DNA from: Sorangium cellulosum
GTDB lineage: Bacteria; Myxococcota_A; Polyangia; Polyangiales; Polyangiaceae
Length of the DNA stretch: 64,000 nucleotides
Direction of reading: 5' to 3'
NCBI RefSeq assembly: GCF_004135735.1
Contig: NZ_CP012670.1
Span: 7,394,501 to 7,458,500 of the forward strand
The notes below the pieces were generated by a model. The model searched no databases and was not told where the DNA came from. It was given only the letters and a program-made list of their open reading frames with translations. Every line of letters starts with the position of its first letter. Position 1 is the stretch's first letter. Position numbers and translations under genes: made by a program. Shown here one piece after another: positions 46,652 to 55,850 of the stretch.

Positions 46652-47656
46652 ATGTCGGTCCAGATCACTCCGAGCTTCATCCTCCAGTTCGAGGACAACC
46701 TTCAGTACCTCTTCGAGGACACCTGGGCCTCGGTCCTGCAGGAGCTCATCTGGGACCGCTTCATGCGCCAGATGCCGAGCAGCGGCCGCACCGAGTACTA
46801 CTCGTGGATGCTGAACGCGGCCGGGATCCAGCCGCTCGGCAACGGCGGCCGGTTCCCCCTCGAGGACCTCTTCGAGGTGAGCCACAAGATCGAGAACGAG
46901 GAGTTCGGCACCGCGCTCGAGCTCGAACGCAACTCGATCGAGGACGCCGACGGCAAGGGGATCCAGCGCGGCGCGCAGTGGGCGCAGCAGATCGCCGGAG
47001 AGGAGGCCTACTGGCCGCAGGACGGTCTGTTCCGGCTCGTCGAGGAAGGCGAGGACCAGCCGGCCTACGACGGCGTGAACTTCTTCCACGTGGCGCACCC
47101 CGTCAACCCGGTGCTCGGCCCCGAGGCGGGCACGTACGCGAACCTCCTGACCAACGCGCCGCTGACGCCGAGCAACTTCGCGCGGGCGATCGCGTACATC
47201 AAGACGATCCGGGGGCCGAACAACAAGCCGCGCAAGCTGATTCCGCGGACCCTCGTGGTGAGCCCCTACCAGGAGCTGACCGCGAAGGAGATCCTCGTCG
47301 CCCAGACGCTCGGTCGCGATGGTCCCACCGAGTTCGGCGCGCAGGACAACGTGCTGCGTACGTACGGCTTCAACCCGCCGGTCGCAGCCCACGAGCTCAC
47401 GGTCGATGGTCACTGGTACATCGGCTGCGAGGTCATCGGCTACGCGCTCCCGGCCTTCATCTACCAGGTGCGCCGGCCCTTCAAGCTCAACAGCTTCTCG
47501 CACCTCGATCAGGCGCAGCTCGACGTCATGAAGAAGTTCCGCTGGACCTTCGATGGCCGCAACCAGGTCGAGTACGGCCATCCCTTCTTGTTCTTCAAGT
47601 TCAAGCCGACCGGCCCTGGCCTGTCGCTCGCTGACTTCGAGACGATCGTGAGCTGA
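46652..47656 (+). CDS. Major head protein, Mu gpT-like
   Basis: A 334-aa protein resembling the Mu-like major head subunit gpT. It has WMLNAAGIQPLGNGGRFPLED, VSHKIENEEFGTALELERNSIEDD-type E-loop sequence, FFHVAHPVNP, RTLVVSPYQELTAKEILVAQ and a C-terminal WTFDGRNQVEYGHPFLFFKF typical of this family. It forms the capsid shell with an HK97 fold. It is followed by a strong terminator at 47689, so it is the last gene of the head block. Confidence 0.85.
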   Translation: MSVQITPSFILQFEDNLQYLFEDTWASVLQELIWDRFMRQMPSSGRTEYYSWMLNAAGIQPLGNGGRFPLEDLFEVSHKIENEEFGTALELERNSIEDADGKGIQRGAQWAQQIAGEEAYWPQDGLFRLVEEGEDQPAYDGVNFFHVAHPVNPVLGPEAGTYANLLTNAPLTPSNFARAIAYIKTIRGPNNKPRKLIPRTLVVSPYQELTAKEILVAQTLGRDGPTEFGAQDNVLRTYGFNPPVAAHELTVDGHWYIGCEVIGYALPAFIYQVRRPFKLNSFSHLDQAQLDVMKKFRWTFDGRNQVEYGHPFLFFKFKPTGPGLSLADFETIVS

Positions 47657-47688
47657 TCGCCTCCTTGCTTGTTGCTTGCTGTACCCCA

Positions 47689-47716
47689 CCCCGACCGGCT
47701 CAGCCGGCGGGGTTTT
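47689..47716 (+). terminator. Intrinsic terminator after major head gene
   Basis: Stem CCCCG-A-CCGGC, loop TCA, GCCGG-CGGGG, followed by TTTT. It sits 33 bp after the gpT-like stop and 18 bp before the next gene, as expected for partial termination that keeps head protein in excess. Confidence 0.8.
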
Positions 47717-47733
47717 GGGGTTAGAGGGGTCCG

Positions 47734-48204
47734 ATGAGCTGCTACGTCACCATCGAGGACGTCCGGGATCTCGGCACGCTCCCTGAGGAGGATATCGACC
47801 AGCTCGAAGCCCAGTACCCGGGCATCACGCTCCGGCTTGCCACGAAGATCTCGGGGCAATTCGATGCTCGGCTCATCAAGCGGTACGCCGCCCCGTTCCA
47901 GGAGCCGTACCCGGACTCGCTCGTCGACAACGTGGCGCGCGTCGTCGCCTATCGGCTCACGCTCAAGCGGGGGTTCAACCCGTCCTCGGAGCAGGATCAA
48001 CTCATCAAGGAGGAGAAGGACGAGGCGCTTGCGTGGCTGAAGGAGGCCGCGGACAGCGAGAAGGGGCTGATCGAGCTGCCCCGCCGGCAAGAGACGCCGG
48101 GGGGCAGCAGCGCGATCGACAAGGGCGGCCCCTTCGGCTACTCGGAAGCGAACCCGTACCTCTGGACCGACGCTCAGGCGAGGGAGCCGCGCTATGGCGA
48201 ATAG
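47734..48204 (+). CDS. Head-tail connector, DUF1320/Mu gp36-like
   Basis: A 156-aa protein with the DUF1320 pattern: YVTIEDVRDLG, LRLATKISGQFDARLIKRYAAPF, VDNVARVVAYRLTLKRG, EEKDEALAWLKE. It completes the head neck below the portal. The last 11 bp overlap the next gene. Confidence 0.75.
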   Translation: MSCYVTIEDVRDLGTLPEEDIDQLEAQYPGITLRLATKISGQFDARLIKRYAAPFQEPYPDSLVDNVARVVAYRLTLKRGFNPSSEQDQLIKEEKDEALAWLKEAADSEKGLIELPRRQETPGGSSAIDKGGPFGYSEANPYLWTDAQAREPRYGE

Positions 48205-48604
48205 TGGCGACTTCGCCGCCCTGGAGCGGATGATCGCGAGCTGCCAGGAGCTGGCCCGACTGCCCGAGCTCGCCGCGCCGATCGCCGCGCGCAACGTCGA
48301 GGCGGAGCTGCGTGCATCGGCCTCGGCAGGACGGGCGCCGGACGGCACCGCGTGGGCGCCGCGCAAGAGCGACGGGGGGAAGCCGCTCGCGAACGCCGCG
48401 GGCGCGATCACCGTCAAGGCGATCGGCACCGTGGTGCTCATCGTCCTTGCGGGACATCACGTGTTTCACCACTTCGGCGCGGGCGGGAAACCGAAGCGCC
48501 GGATCATCCCGCAGGGCTCGATACCACCGAAGCTCGGCAACGCCATCCGGCTCGGCTTCGTCCCGCCGTTCCGCGATGCCGTGAAGAAGGGGAGGAAGTC
48601 GTGA
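48194..48604 (+). CDS. Phage virion morphogenesis/tail-joining protein
   Basis: A 136-aa basic protein (DGTAWAPRKSDGGKPL near the centre, a C-terminal RRIIPQGSIPPKLGNAI). The W-x-x-R/K-x-DG pattern and RxIIP end are typical of virion morphogenesis (HK97 gp10/Mu gpG-type) proteins. It overlaps its neighbours on both sides (11 bp; GTGA). Confidence 0.65.
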   Translation: MANSGDFAALERMIASCQELARLPELAAPIAARNVEAELRASASAGRAPDGTAWAPRKSDGGKPLANAAGAITVKAIGTVVLIVLAGHHVFHHFGAGGKPKRRIIPQGSIPPKLGNAIRLGFVPPFRDAVKKGRKS

Positions 48605-49137
48605 GCCTCACCGCGCTCTACCGTCACGTGCGGGATCACCTCCAGGCGGCCGGCGTCACGGCGAATGTCGTGTTCGGCAACCGGGAGGTCGCAAAGCAGA
48701 TCAACCAGGGGGCCGGCCGGGCAAACCGCGTGGTCTTCGCGCCGGGCGACGACGGCGGCGCACTCGGCGGCTACGGCCCTCCGGCGAAGCCGGGCAGGAA
48801 CCCGCGTCCGCTCTGGGACTGGCTGCTCGTCGCGCGCGTGTACGTGTGGACCTTCGACGCGAGCGCGCCGCAGGACGAGGCCGTGCAGTGGGATGCCGTC
48901 GTCGAGCTTCACGATCGCGTCGTCGAGGCGATCCACAGCTTCACGGCGGGGTTCTACCGGCTCAGCGCGCCGCGGCGCCTCGGTCCGGTCGAGAAGCGGT
49001 TCGGCGAGGAGCTCGTGTTCCTGCTCGAGTACGCGCAGCCGGTCTGTGCGCTTCCCCGCCCGAGGCGAGAGCCTCCCATCGCAGCACAGGGGCAGACGTT
49101 CTTGATCACGCCAACTGGCGAAGAACAGGGGTGTTGA
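48601..49137 (+). CDS. Probable tail terminator/completion protein
   Basis: A 178-aa protein starting at GTG 48601 (GTGA overlap). LTALYRHVRDHLQAAG, PLWDWLLVARVYVWTFD and FGEELVFLLEYAQPV give an alpha/beta pattern like tail-terminator proteins. The position just before the sheath gene supports this. No diagnostic motif is present. Confidence 0.55.
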   Translation: MSLTALYRHVRDHLQAAGVTANVVFGNREVAKQINQGAGRANRVVFAPGDDGGALGGYGPPAKPGRNPRPLWDWLLVARVYVWTFDASAPQDEAVQWDAVVELHDRVVEAIHSFTAGFYRLSAPRRLGPVEKRFGEELVFLLEYAQPVCALPRPRREPPIAAQGQTFLITPTGEEQGC

Positions 49138-50595
49138 ATGTCGACTCCCAGCATCGAGATCGAAGTCCTCGACAACCAGCTCGGCATCCGAGCGCCGGCC
49201 GACGCCGTGCTCGCGATCGTCGCCACGGCGGCCGATGGCCCCTTCTACACGCCCGTCCCGACCACGCGAACCAAGGATCTGGTCGACACGTTCGTCGCGG
49301 GACCGCTCGTCGAGGCGGGCGCCTACGCGATCGAGCGCTACGGGCTGACCGTGCTCCCGGTCCGCACCGATGCGAGCGTGGCCGGTGGATTCGGCACGCT
49401 CACGGCCGATCTCCAGGGCACCAGCGAGGCGACCATCGACGACACGACCGAACCGACGGACGAGCTCGAGGTCGTGATCCGGTTCCTCACCGGGGGCACC
49501 GTCGGCACGGACGGGATCACCTACCAATACTCGCTCGACGGGGGGCGCACGCTCTCGACCACGCGCGCGCTCGGCACAGCCAACAACATCGTCCTGCCCG
49601 AGGCGGGCAACGTGCGGGTCAACCTCGCCGAGGGGACGATCGGCGCTCGCGGTCAGCTGTCCTTCCCAACCACGGCACCCTGCTGGAATGCGGATGAGCT
49701 CGCCGAGGCGATCACGGCGCTCCGCCAGACGCAGGCGCGCTGGACCCTGCTGGAGGTCTACGGGGACCTCGACTCGGTGGCGCTCTCGGCGCTCGACGCT
49801 GGCCTTGAAGCGATGCATTCGTCCGGACGCAACCGACGTGCCATCGCGCACGCCAGGAAGCCGAATGCGGACGAGACGCCGGCCACCTACCTCGCCGCCC
49901 TCTCCACAGCGTTCGGTGACTCGTTCTCGCGTCGCGTGGCTGTGTGCGCGGGCTACGCGAAGATCGACTCGTCCGTGTCGCGGCGCCGCTACCGCAGGCC
50001 GCCCTCGCTCGCCGTCGCTCCCCTCGCCGCCTCGGTCACCGAGGAGATCGACCTCGCCGAGCTGGCCTACGGGCCGCTTCCGGGCGTCCACATTCGCGAC
50101 GCGAACGGCAACCCGGACGAGCACGACGAGACGGTGTTCCCCGGCCTCGACGATGCGCGGTTCCTCACCTTGCGATCGTGGGAGAACCGGGCCGGCGTCT
50201 GGGTGAACAACCCGCGTCTCTTCGCCCCTGTCGGCTCGGACTTCCTGTACCTCCAGTACGGGCGCGTCATCGACCTTGCCTGCGATGTCGTGCGCACCGA
50301 GCTCGAGCCCATTCTCAGCCGTGGGGTCGAGGTGCTCCGGGACGGCAGCGGCCGGATCGATCCCGAGGTCGCCACCTCGATCGAGGGGCAGCTCAACGCC
50401 CGGCTCGGTGATGCCATCGTGGCGAAGCGCAAGGGAACCGCAGTCACGTTCACGCTCTCCCGCACGGACGACGTGCTCCGCACGGGCTCTATCGGGTGGC
50501 AGGTGCGGGTGCTCCCCCTCGCCTACATCAAGAAGCTTCGGGGGACAGTGGCTCTGGTCGCATCGGCGAGCGCGCCGGCAAACGTCAGGGAATGA
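49138..50595 (+). CDS. Tail sheath protein
   Basis: A 485-aa protein, the contractile sheath subunit by size, order (before the tube gene) and sequence character: an N-terminal strand arm (IEIEVLDNQLGIRAPADAV), a Rossmann-like middle (ARWTLLEVYGDLDSVALSALDAG), and a C-terminal domain (WENRAGVWVNNPRLFAP, YGRVIDLACDVVRTELEPIL, VRVLPLAYIKKLRGTVAL). It shows that the phage had a contractile tail. ATG 49138 follows the previous stop directly. Confidence 0.8.
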   Translation: MSTPSIEIEVLDNQLGIRAPADAVLAIVATAADGPFYTPVPTTRTKDLVDTFVAGPLVEAGAYAIERYGLTVLPVRTDASVAGGFGTLTADLQGTSEATIDDTTEPTDELEVVIRFLTGGTVGTDGITYQYSLDGGRTLSTTRALGTANNIVLPEAGNVRVNLAEGTIGARGQLSFPTTAPCWNADELAEAITALRQTQARWTLLEVYGDLDSVALSALDAGLEAMHSSGRNRRAIAHARKPNADETPATYLAALSTAFGDSFSRRVAVCAGYAKIDSSVSRRRYRRPPSLAVAPLAASVTEEIDLAELAYGPLPGVHIRDANGNPDEHDETVFPGLDDARFLTLRSWENRAGVWVNNPRLFAPVGSDFLYLQYGRVIDLACDVVRTELEPILSRGVEVLRDGSGRIDPEVATSIEGQLNARLGDAIVAKRKGTAVTFTLSRTDDVLRTGSIGWQVRVLPLAYIKKLRGTVALVASASAPANVRE

Positions 50596-50598
50596 GAC

Positions 50599-51099
50599 AT
50601 GGCCATCGGGAAAGACGTCTTCAGGCGCAATGGCTACGAGGTCGGCTGGTTCTCTGCCTTCGCCAAGATCGACAACGACGAATTCTACGGCTTCTCGGGC
50701 ATCGACTACGAGGAGAAGCTCGAGCGGGCCTTCGCGTGGGGCATGGACCGAGCCGGCGTTCCGCGCGGCGTGACGCGTGGCAAGTACAGCGTCGAGGGCA
50801 GCAGCATCAAGGCCTACAAGGCCAGTGCGCTGGCGCTCATCGAGGCGCTCGCCCGCAAGAGCCCTGACGGCAAGAGCTACGGGTCCGTCCCCTTCCACTT
50901 CACGCTGCAATACGTGGAGGAGGACATCTCCATCACGGAAGAGCTCTTCGGCTGCCGTATCAGCGGCCGGAAGGCGAGCCTCGCGAATGGCTCCGACCCG
51001 CTCGTCGATGAGCTCCCGATCACGGTCATGTACGCGAAGCTTTCGACGCCCAACATCCAGGGCATGACGCTGTTCGACAACCGGCAAGGGAGGTACTGA
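50599..51099 (+). CDS. Tail tube protein
   Basis: A 166-aa protein immediately after the sheath gene, matching the size and place of tube subunits. It has an N-terminal FRRNGYEVGWFSAFAKIDN and mid-region RAGVPRGVTRGKYSVEGSS, then a long strand-rich C-terminal part. It forms the inner conduit of the tail. Confidence 0.75.
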   Translation: MAIGKDVFRRNGYEVGWFSAFAKIDNDEFYGFSGIDYEEKLERAFAWGMDRAGVPRGVTRGKYSVEGSSIKAYKASALALIEALARKSPDGKSYGSVPFHFTLQYVEEDISITEELFGCRISGRKASLANGSDPLVDELPITVMYAKLSTPNIQGMTLFDNRQGRY

Positions 51100-51101
51100 G
51101 C

Positions 51102-51617
51102 ATGAGCGACATCGCTGAGATGCAGGTGCAGGAGGAGGTGCACGCGGAGCGCGAGCAGCACGCGAAGGATCCCGCCGTCGTGGCGCTGGAGAAGGAGCTC
51201 GAAGCGGAGCGGGAAGCCCTCGCCGCCGCGGAGGCGAAGCGCGAGCGTGATCGGCAGGCCGCTGTGCTCCGGGAGCAGATCGAGGAGACGCGGCGCCGCC
51301 GCAAGGAGGAGGAAGCCCTCGCCGAGGCCGAGGCGAGGCACGGCCCCCTCGGCAAGAAGATCGAGGCCGTCCAGACGATCGAGGGGCTGGTCATCGTCAA
51401 GGCGCCCGACGGCATCAAGGCGCGCAAGTGGATGGACCAGCACGGGGAGAATCCCAAGGCGCAGGCCTGCCGTGAGCTCGCCCGTCCCTGCGTCGTCTAC
51501 CCATCGCTCGACCGCTTCGACGAGATCATCGCGGAGCGGCCCGTCGTGGTCGTCTCCACGGCGAACGCCGTTCTCAAGCTCGCCGGGCTCGGCGGGAAGG
51601 AGCTCGGGGGAAAATAG
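51102..51617 (+). CDS. Tail assembly chaperone, short form
   Basis: A 171-aa protein. The first ~80 residues are a Glu/Arg/Ala coiled coil; the rest (KIEAVQTIEGLVIVKAPDGIKARKWM, CRELARPCVVYPSLDRFDEI) is a compact domain. It lies between the tube and tape-measure genes, the place of the gpG-like chaperone. The frame stops at 51617 directly after a G-GGA-AAA slippery heptamer, so a longer gpGT-like form is expected. Confidence 0.8.
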   Translation: MSDIAEMQVQEEVHAEREQHAKDPAVVALEKELEAEREALAAAEAKRERDRQAAVLREQIEETRRRRKEEEALAEAEARHGPLGKKIEAVQTIEGLVIVKAPDGIKARKWMDQHGENPKAQACRELARPCVVYPSLDRFDEIIAERPVVVVSTANAVLKLAGLGGKELGGK

Positions 51618-51641
51618 CGGCCCTCGCGGACCGAGCGAGGG
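51608..51641 (+). promoter_or_regulatory. Programmed -1 ribosomal frameshift signal
   Basis: Slippery heptamer G-GGA-AAA at 51608-51614, in the zero-frame phase X-XXY-YYZ and directly before the stop TAG. Six bases further a perfect 7-bp hairpin follows (CCCTCGC 51621-51627, GCGAGGG 51635-51641, 7-nt loop). This is the canonical layout for -1 frameshifting in phage tail chaperone genes. Confidence 0.85.
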
Positions 51642-51817
51642 GAGATGACGGGCTGTCGGCGGAGCTCCTGAGGTCGCTGATCCAGGAGCGGGGCAGGAAC
51701 GAGGCGGAGTTCGTGCGCGGCGCGGCGGGTGCGGTGGTGCTGCTTCGGGAATTCCGCCGCATCGCGGCCGAGCTGAAGGCGACCCGCGAGCAGATCGCGC
51801 GGGCACTGGGCGGGTGA
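51614..51817 (+). CDS. Tail assembly chaperone, frameshift extension (gpT-like part)
   Basis: Reading in the -1 frame from the slippery site gives 67 further residues (IAALADRARGDDGLSAELLR ... REQIARALGG) and a stop at 51815-51817, four bases before the tape-measure start. There is no start codon of its own at the beginning, and the composition is that of a real helical protein. The fused product of ~238 aa would correspond to the lambda gpGT form that binds the tape measure. Confidence 0.8.
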   Translation: MAALADRARGDDGLSAELLRSLIQERGRNEAEFVRGAAGAVVLLREFRRIAAELKATREQIARALGG

Positions 51818-52946
51818 GACATGGCGGATCAGGAAGCCAGGTTTGCGGTCGATCTCAGTGTCACGGGCGCCGACGAGGCGAAGGACCTCGGGCAGGCGCT
51901 CGCGAATCTGCGGGACAGGATCAAGGCCGACCAGGCTGCGATCAACGAGCTGCAGGCCGCGATGCGCCGCTTGCAAGGAGGGAGCGCCGTCAACGTCGCG
52001 GTCATGCGGCAGCTCCGGGACCAGCTCGCCGCGAAGCGCGCCTCCCTCGCCGCCGCGCAAGAAGCCTACGTCCGGCTTGGGGGCACGTTCGGCGATCTGC
52101 GCAACGCCGCGCGGGCTTCCAGCGCCGGGCTCGACGATCTGCTCGGTGTAGCCCAGGGAGCCGGGGGCCCAGTCGCCGGTCTTGCGGGCCGGGTCGCGCA
52201 GCTCCGGGGCCTCCTGGGCAGAGCAGGCGCAGCAGGCGCCGCTGTCGTCCTCGCCGCAGCCCTCGTCGCGCTCGTCGCCGGTGCGGTCCTCGCCACGGGC
52301 GCTCTCGCGGCCTTCGCGCTCCAAGCGGCCGGTGCGACCAGGGAGGCGCAGCTCCTGTTCGACGCCGTGAACGCGGGCGCGGGCGCCGACCAGCGGCTTG
52401 CCGTCCAGGTGGAGCTCCTCGCCGCTCGCGTCGCGCTCGCTCGTTCGCAGCTCAACGACATGGCGCTGGCACTCGGGCGCACCAGGCTTCAGGGGCGCTC
52501 GCTCGAAGCTGCCTTCTCCGCCGTCGCGACCACGACCGCGGTCATGGGCCAGGCGGCCGGCAGCGTCCTCCAGGGCATCGCGACGGAGGCCGCACGCACG
52601 CGCGTGTTCGTGCTCAACGCCTTCTCGCTGGACGGGACCGGCTTGCAGCTCGCCGACGTGGGGCGGGCTCTCGCCCGGCGCATGGGCGTCAGCTTCCAGA
52701 CGGCGATGGCCGCAATCCAGAGCGGCCGTGTGCGCGTCGAGGAAGGCCTCAAGGCGCTCGACGATGCCGTGCAGGCCAAGTTCGGCAAGATCGCCCGGGC
52801 GCAGCTCCTCGGCTTCACTGCGCAGATCCAGCGCGCGAGGGAGAACATCGGTGCGCTGTTCAATGACGTGAAGATCGAGCCGTTCTTGCGCGGGCTTCAG
52901 GGCGTGCTCCGCCTCTTCGACCAGAACACGGTGACGGGCCGAAATC

Positions 52947-54418
52947 CTGGGGAATCCCCTCAAATAATACCGAAGATCTCGCGGAAGACGGCGTGCTCCC
53001 GGACGATGCGGTCAAAGGCAATCATGAGGGGCCGAAGCCAGTCCTCGCGCAAGGTGGGAAGGCAGTCGTACCAGTAGAGCCCCTGGCGATAGAGCGAGTG
53101 TGTGCGGCGCTTGACCGTATTGACCTTTAGGTATCGATCGAGACCGGCTTCCTCGCTCGCAGCGCCGAGCAGCGTCAAGAGCGCATGGGCGATAGCCGCG
53201 AGCAGCAGCAGCCGATCGCGCCGCCCGGCGTTGCGGATGTGCGTGGCGGAGAGGCCCATCCCGAAGTGGTTGTCCTTGATGTCTCGAAACGTCTCCTCGA
53301 TCGTGAACCTCTTGCCGTAGAGCTTGACGATGTCGCCCGCCTTGCGATCCGAAAGCGTTGTGGCCAGACACCACGCCTCCTTCATCTTCGGTGCGTGAAC
53401 AAGGACGATGGCTGGAACCTTTGCGCGGTCGTCGGTGACGCGCACATCGCGCAGCATCGTGGCGCGGCGGCTCGCGGGCACCCAGGCGTCGGCGGGCCTC
53501 GCTTCCCCGACCGCGTTCTCGACGACGATACAACCGCGGAAACGGATGACGAAGTTCCAGCCGATGAACTCCAAAAAGTCGTAGAGCTTGCGATCGCCGA
53601 AGCCCCGGTCGGCGAGCAGAACGACCTCGACCGTCTCGTCGATGGCGCCGTGAAGCCACTCGATGAGCTCGTATTCGTGGTCCTTCTGGGTACCTTTTAA
53701 CGCGGACTTCTTTACCGTCTTCCATGCCAGCGGCGTCGCACGACCATGCCGCGTCACAAGGTAGGCGCAGAGCGTCGTGTGGTCGTCCTTCTCGAAGTCC
53801 GTCCAGTCCAATGCGACCACAATCTCTTTGCGGACCCCGATCACGAACTGTACCCACGACCTCAGGGAATGAAACACGTCGATGCCGGTATTGCTCAGCA
53901 GCCGGTCGACCTGCTTGACCCCACTCTTCGGTTTGATGTTGGCGACCTTCGCATACGCTTGGCCGATGGCATGGATGGCCAGCACCGCCGCCTGCAGGAC
54001 GCCAACGACGCCGTTCGCGAGCGACAGGACGCGCATCGCGTGCAGGTCATCGCCGAACAAATTCTCGACGAAGGCCTGGATGTACTTCTGGTCGATTTTC
54101 GGACGGATGGTCTGCTTAGGCGGCGCAGACGCGGAGCCATGTGCGGCAGGCTTGTGCGCGTCCTTCGCGAGAGTCGTCATGATGTCGCTCGAACCAACGG
54201 CGCATGCGGTAAGCTCGCTGGTCGCCTCCTACCAATGTATATTCCGACCAGCGACGACGATTTCTCACTCGCATGACGCAACTCTTCGCTTCGACGTCCA
54301 TGAAGCTCAGGGGTTCGATGGTCATGTCGCCAATGATCGTACATGTGCCTACCGTGGAGTGATTCGATGTGACCATCAATTCGCCAGATTTCGCTGCGAT
54401 AATGAGGGGATCCCTCAG
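52947..54418 (-). mobile_element. IS4-family element, copy 2 (1472 bp)
   Basis: Same ends and length as copy 1. The 9-bp target duplication GCCGAAATC lies at 52938-52946 and 54419-54427. Inserted in the tape-measure gene, with transposase antisense to it. Confidence 0.95.
52960..54180 (-). CDS. IS4-family transposase, copy 2
   Basis: Its 406-aa translation is the same as copy 1, with LLADRGFGDRKLYD and the YREK signature YGKRFTIEETFRDIKD. No coding change is seen, so the insertion is recent. Confidence 0.95.
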   Translation of the reverse strand: MTTLAKDAHKPAAHGSASAPPKQTIRPKIDQKYIQAFVENLFGDDLHAMRVLSLANGVVGVLQAAVLAIHAIGQAYAKVANIKPKSGVKQVDRLLSNTGIDVFHSLRSWVQFVIGVRKEIVVALDWTDFEKDDHTTLCAYLVTRHGRATPLAWKTVKKSALKGTQKDHEYELIEWLHGAIDETVEVVLLADRGFGDRKLYDFLEFIGWNFVIRFRGCIVVENAVGEARPADAWVPASRRATMLRDVRVTDDRAKVPAIVLVHAPKMKEAWCLATTLSDRKAGDIVKLYGKRFTIEETFRDIKDNHFGMGLSATHIRNAGRRDRLLLLAAIAHALLTLLGAASEEAGLDRYLKVNTVKRRTHSLYRQGLYWYDCLPTLREDWLRPLMIAFDRIVREHAVFREIFGII

Positions 54419-55286
54419 GCCGAAATCTGAAGTTCATCGCCGAGACGCTGCTCAACCCGCTGTTCGAGGCGATCGGCCGCGTGGCGCCCTACGTGCAGGG
54501 CTTCTTCAAGGGGATGGTGATTGCGGTGCTCGTCGTCATCCTCATGCTCGTTCGCCTCAAGCGTGCGCTCGAAGGCGCCTTCGGTAGCGACTCGAAATCG
54601 AAGATCGATGGGGTCAAAGTGGGCGTGTACGCCGGCATCGCCGCGGTCGCGCTCCTGATTGGCTCGCTCGCCGCGCTCGCTGTGACGGTCGCCGTCCTGA
54701 CCACGCCGCTGGTCGCCCCGTTCATCGCCCTCACGGCTGCCGTCTTGATGTTGTCCTTGCCCTTCGTCGTGGCCGGCGCTGCGATCTACGGGCTGTACCT
54801 TGCCGTTGTTGCGGCGTACCGCGCCATCGCGGAGATCGACTTCGGAGCGCTCGGGGCGCGCCTCGTCGATGGCCTCGTGGCGGGGATCCGTTCCGGCGTC
54901 TCGCGCATCGTCTCTGCCGTCAAGGAGCTCGGCACGAGCGCAACGGCGGCGCTGTCGAGCATCTGGAAGATCGCCTCGCCCTCGAAGGTCGGGTTCGAGA
55001 AGGGCGCGTTCTACGGCGAGGGCATCGAGCTCGGCGTGGAGAGCCGGACGGCTGGCGTCGAGGTGGCTTCCCAGGGACTCGCCGAGGCCGCAACGGGCGC
55101 GAAGGCCTCCGGGACGGGGCGTGCCGCGGGTGCGACGCAGCGAAGCGGCGGCAACACGTACAACGTCAACATCTACGGCGTGAAGGACGCGGACGAGCTG
55201 ACCGGTCGCGCGTTCCTCGCCCGACTCGTGGCGGAGCTCGAGGGCGCAGCTGTCTCTGGAGGTATCCCGCTTGAACCGGAGCCGAC

Positions 55287-55850
55287 GTGATCAACCCGCT
55301 CCGAGAGCCCGATCCGTGGAACGTCGTCGTCCTGGCCTCCAGGCGTACGCCCGGCCTCGCCGAGGTGGTCGGCGCGGGCTCGCCGCGGGACTGGGACGAG
55401 CGCAAGGGGTACGGCATCTCGGGCGCCTTCCTGGTCTACACGGGCGATGGCCTCGCGACGTTCTCGGTGCGGGTCTACCTCTGGGAAGACGAGCACTTCG
55501 AGGAGTGGGAGAGCTTCAAGCTCATCGTCGACAAGCCGCCGCGCGGCGTCAGGCCGAGGGCGCTCGATATCTACCACCCTGCGCTGGATGATCTGAATAT
55601 CCGCTCGGTCGTCGTCGAGGACCGTTCCCAGCTTCAACCGCACGACGAAACCGGGATGTGGTTCTCGGAGATCAAGTTCAAGCAGTTCCGAGCCCCGGTG
55701 CCCATGCTGTCGAAGCCCGAGGGCAGCACCGCGAAGCTCAACGAGCCTACTGCCGAGGACAACTACGACCGCGTGCAGCAGGCGCTCATCGAGCAGATCA
55801 AGAACCCGACCGATGACTTCTCCATCATCGATGCCCTGGGGAGTCTGTGA
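55287..55850 (+). CDS. Phage tail/baseplate protein (unrecognised)
   Basis: A 187-aa protein starting at GTG 55287 in a GTGA overlap with the tape-measure stop. Segments WNVVVLASRRTPGLAEVVGAG, WEDEHFEEWESFKLIVDKPP and LDIYHPALDDLNIRSVVVED suggest a strand-rich tail component, as in the gene that follows the tape measure in contractile phages (LysM/hub region). No family is claimed. Confidence 0.6.
   Translation: MINPLREPDPWNVVVLASRRTPGLAEVVGAGSPRDWDERKGYGISGAFLVYTGDGLATFSVRVYLWEDEHFEEWESFKLIVDKPPRGVRPRALDIYHPALDDLNIRSVVVEDRSQLQPHDETGMWFSEIKFKQFRAPVPMLSKPEGSTAKLNEPTAEDNYDRVQQALIEQIKNPTDDFSIIDALGSL

Larger units (their letters stand above)
51821..55290 (+). pseudogene. Tape measure protein, split by IS4 copy 2
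   Basis: The N-terminal part (51821-52946) has coiled-coil repeats (LGQALANLRDRIKADQAA) and a hydrophobic region. The C-terminal part (from 54428) has several hydrophobic helices (VAVLTTPLVAPFIALTAAVL) and ends IASPSKVGFEKGAFYGEG, a typical tape-measure end. Removing the IS and one target duplication gives one open frame of 662 codons (TVTGRN joined to LKFIAETLLNPL). With the IS in place, no complete tail can be built. Confidence 0.88.
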
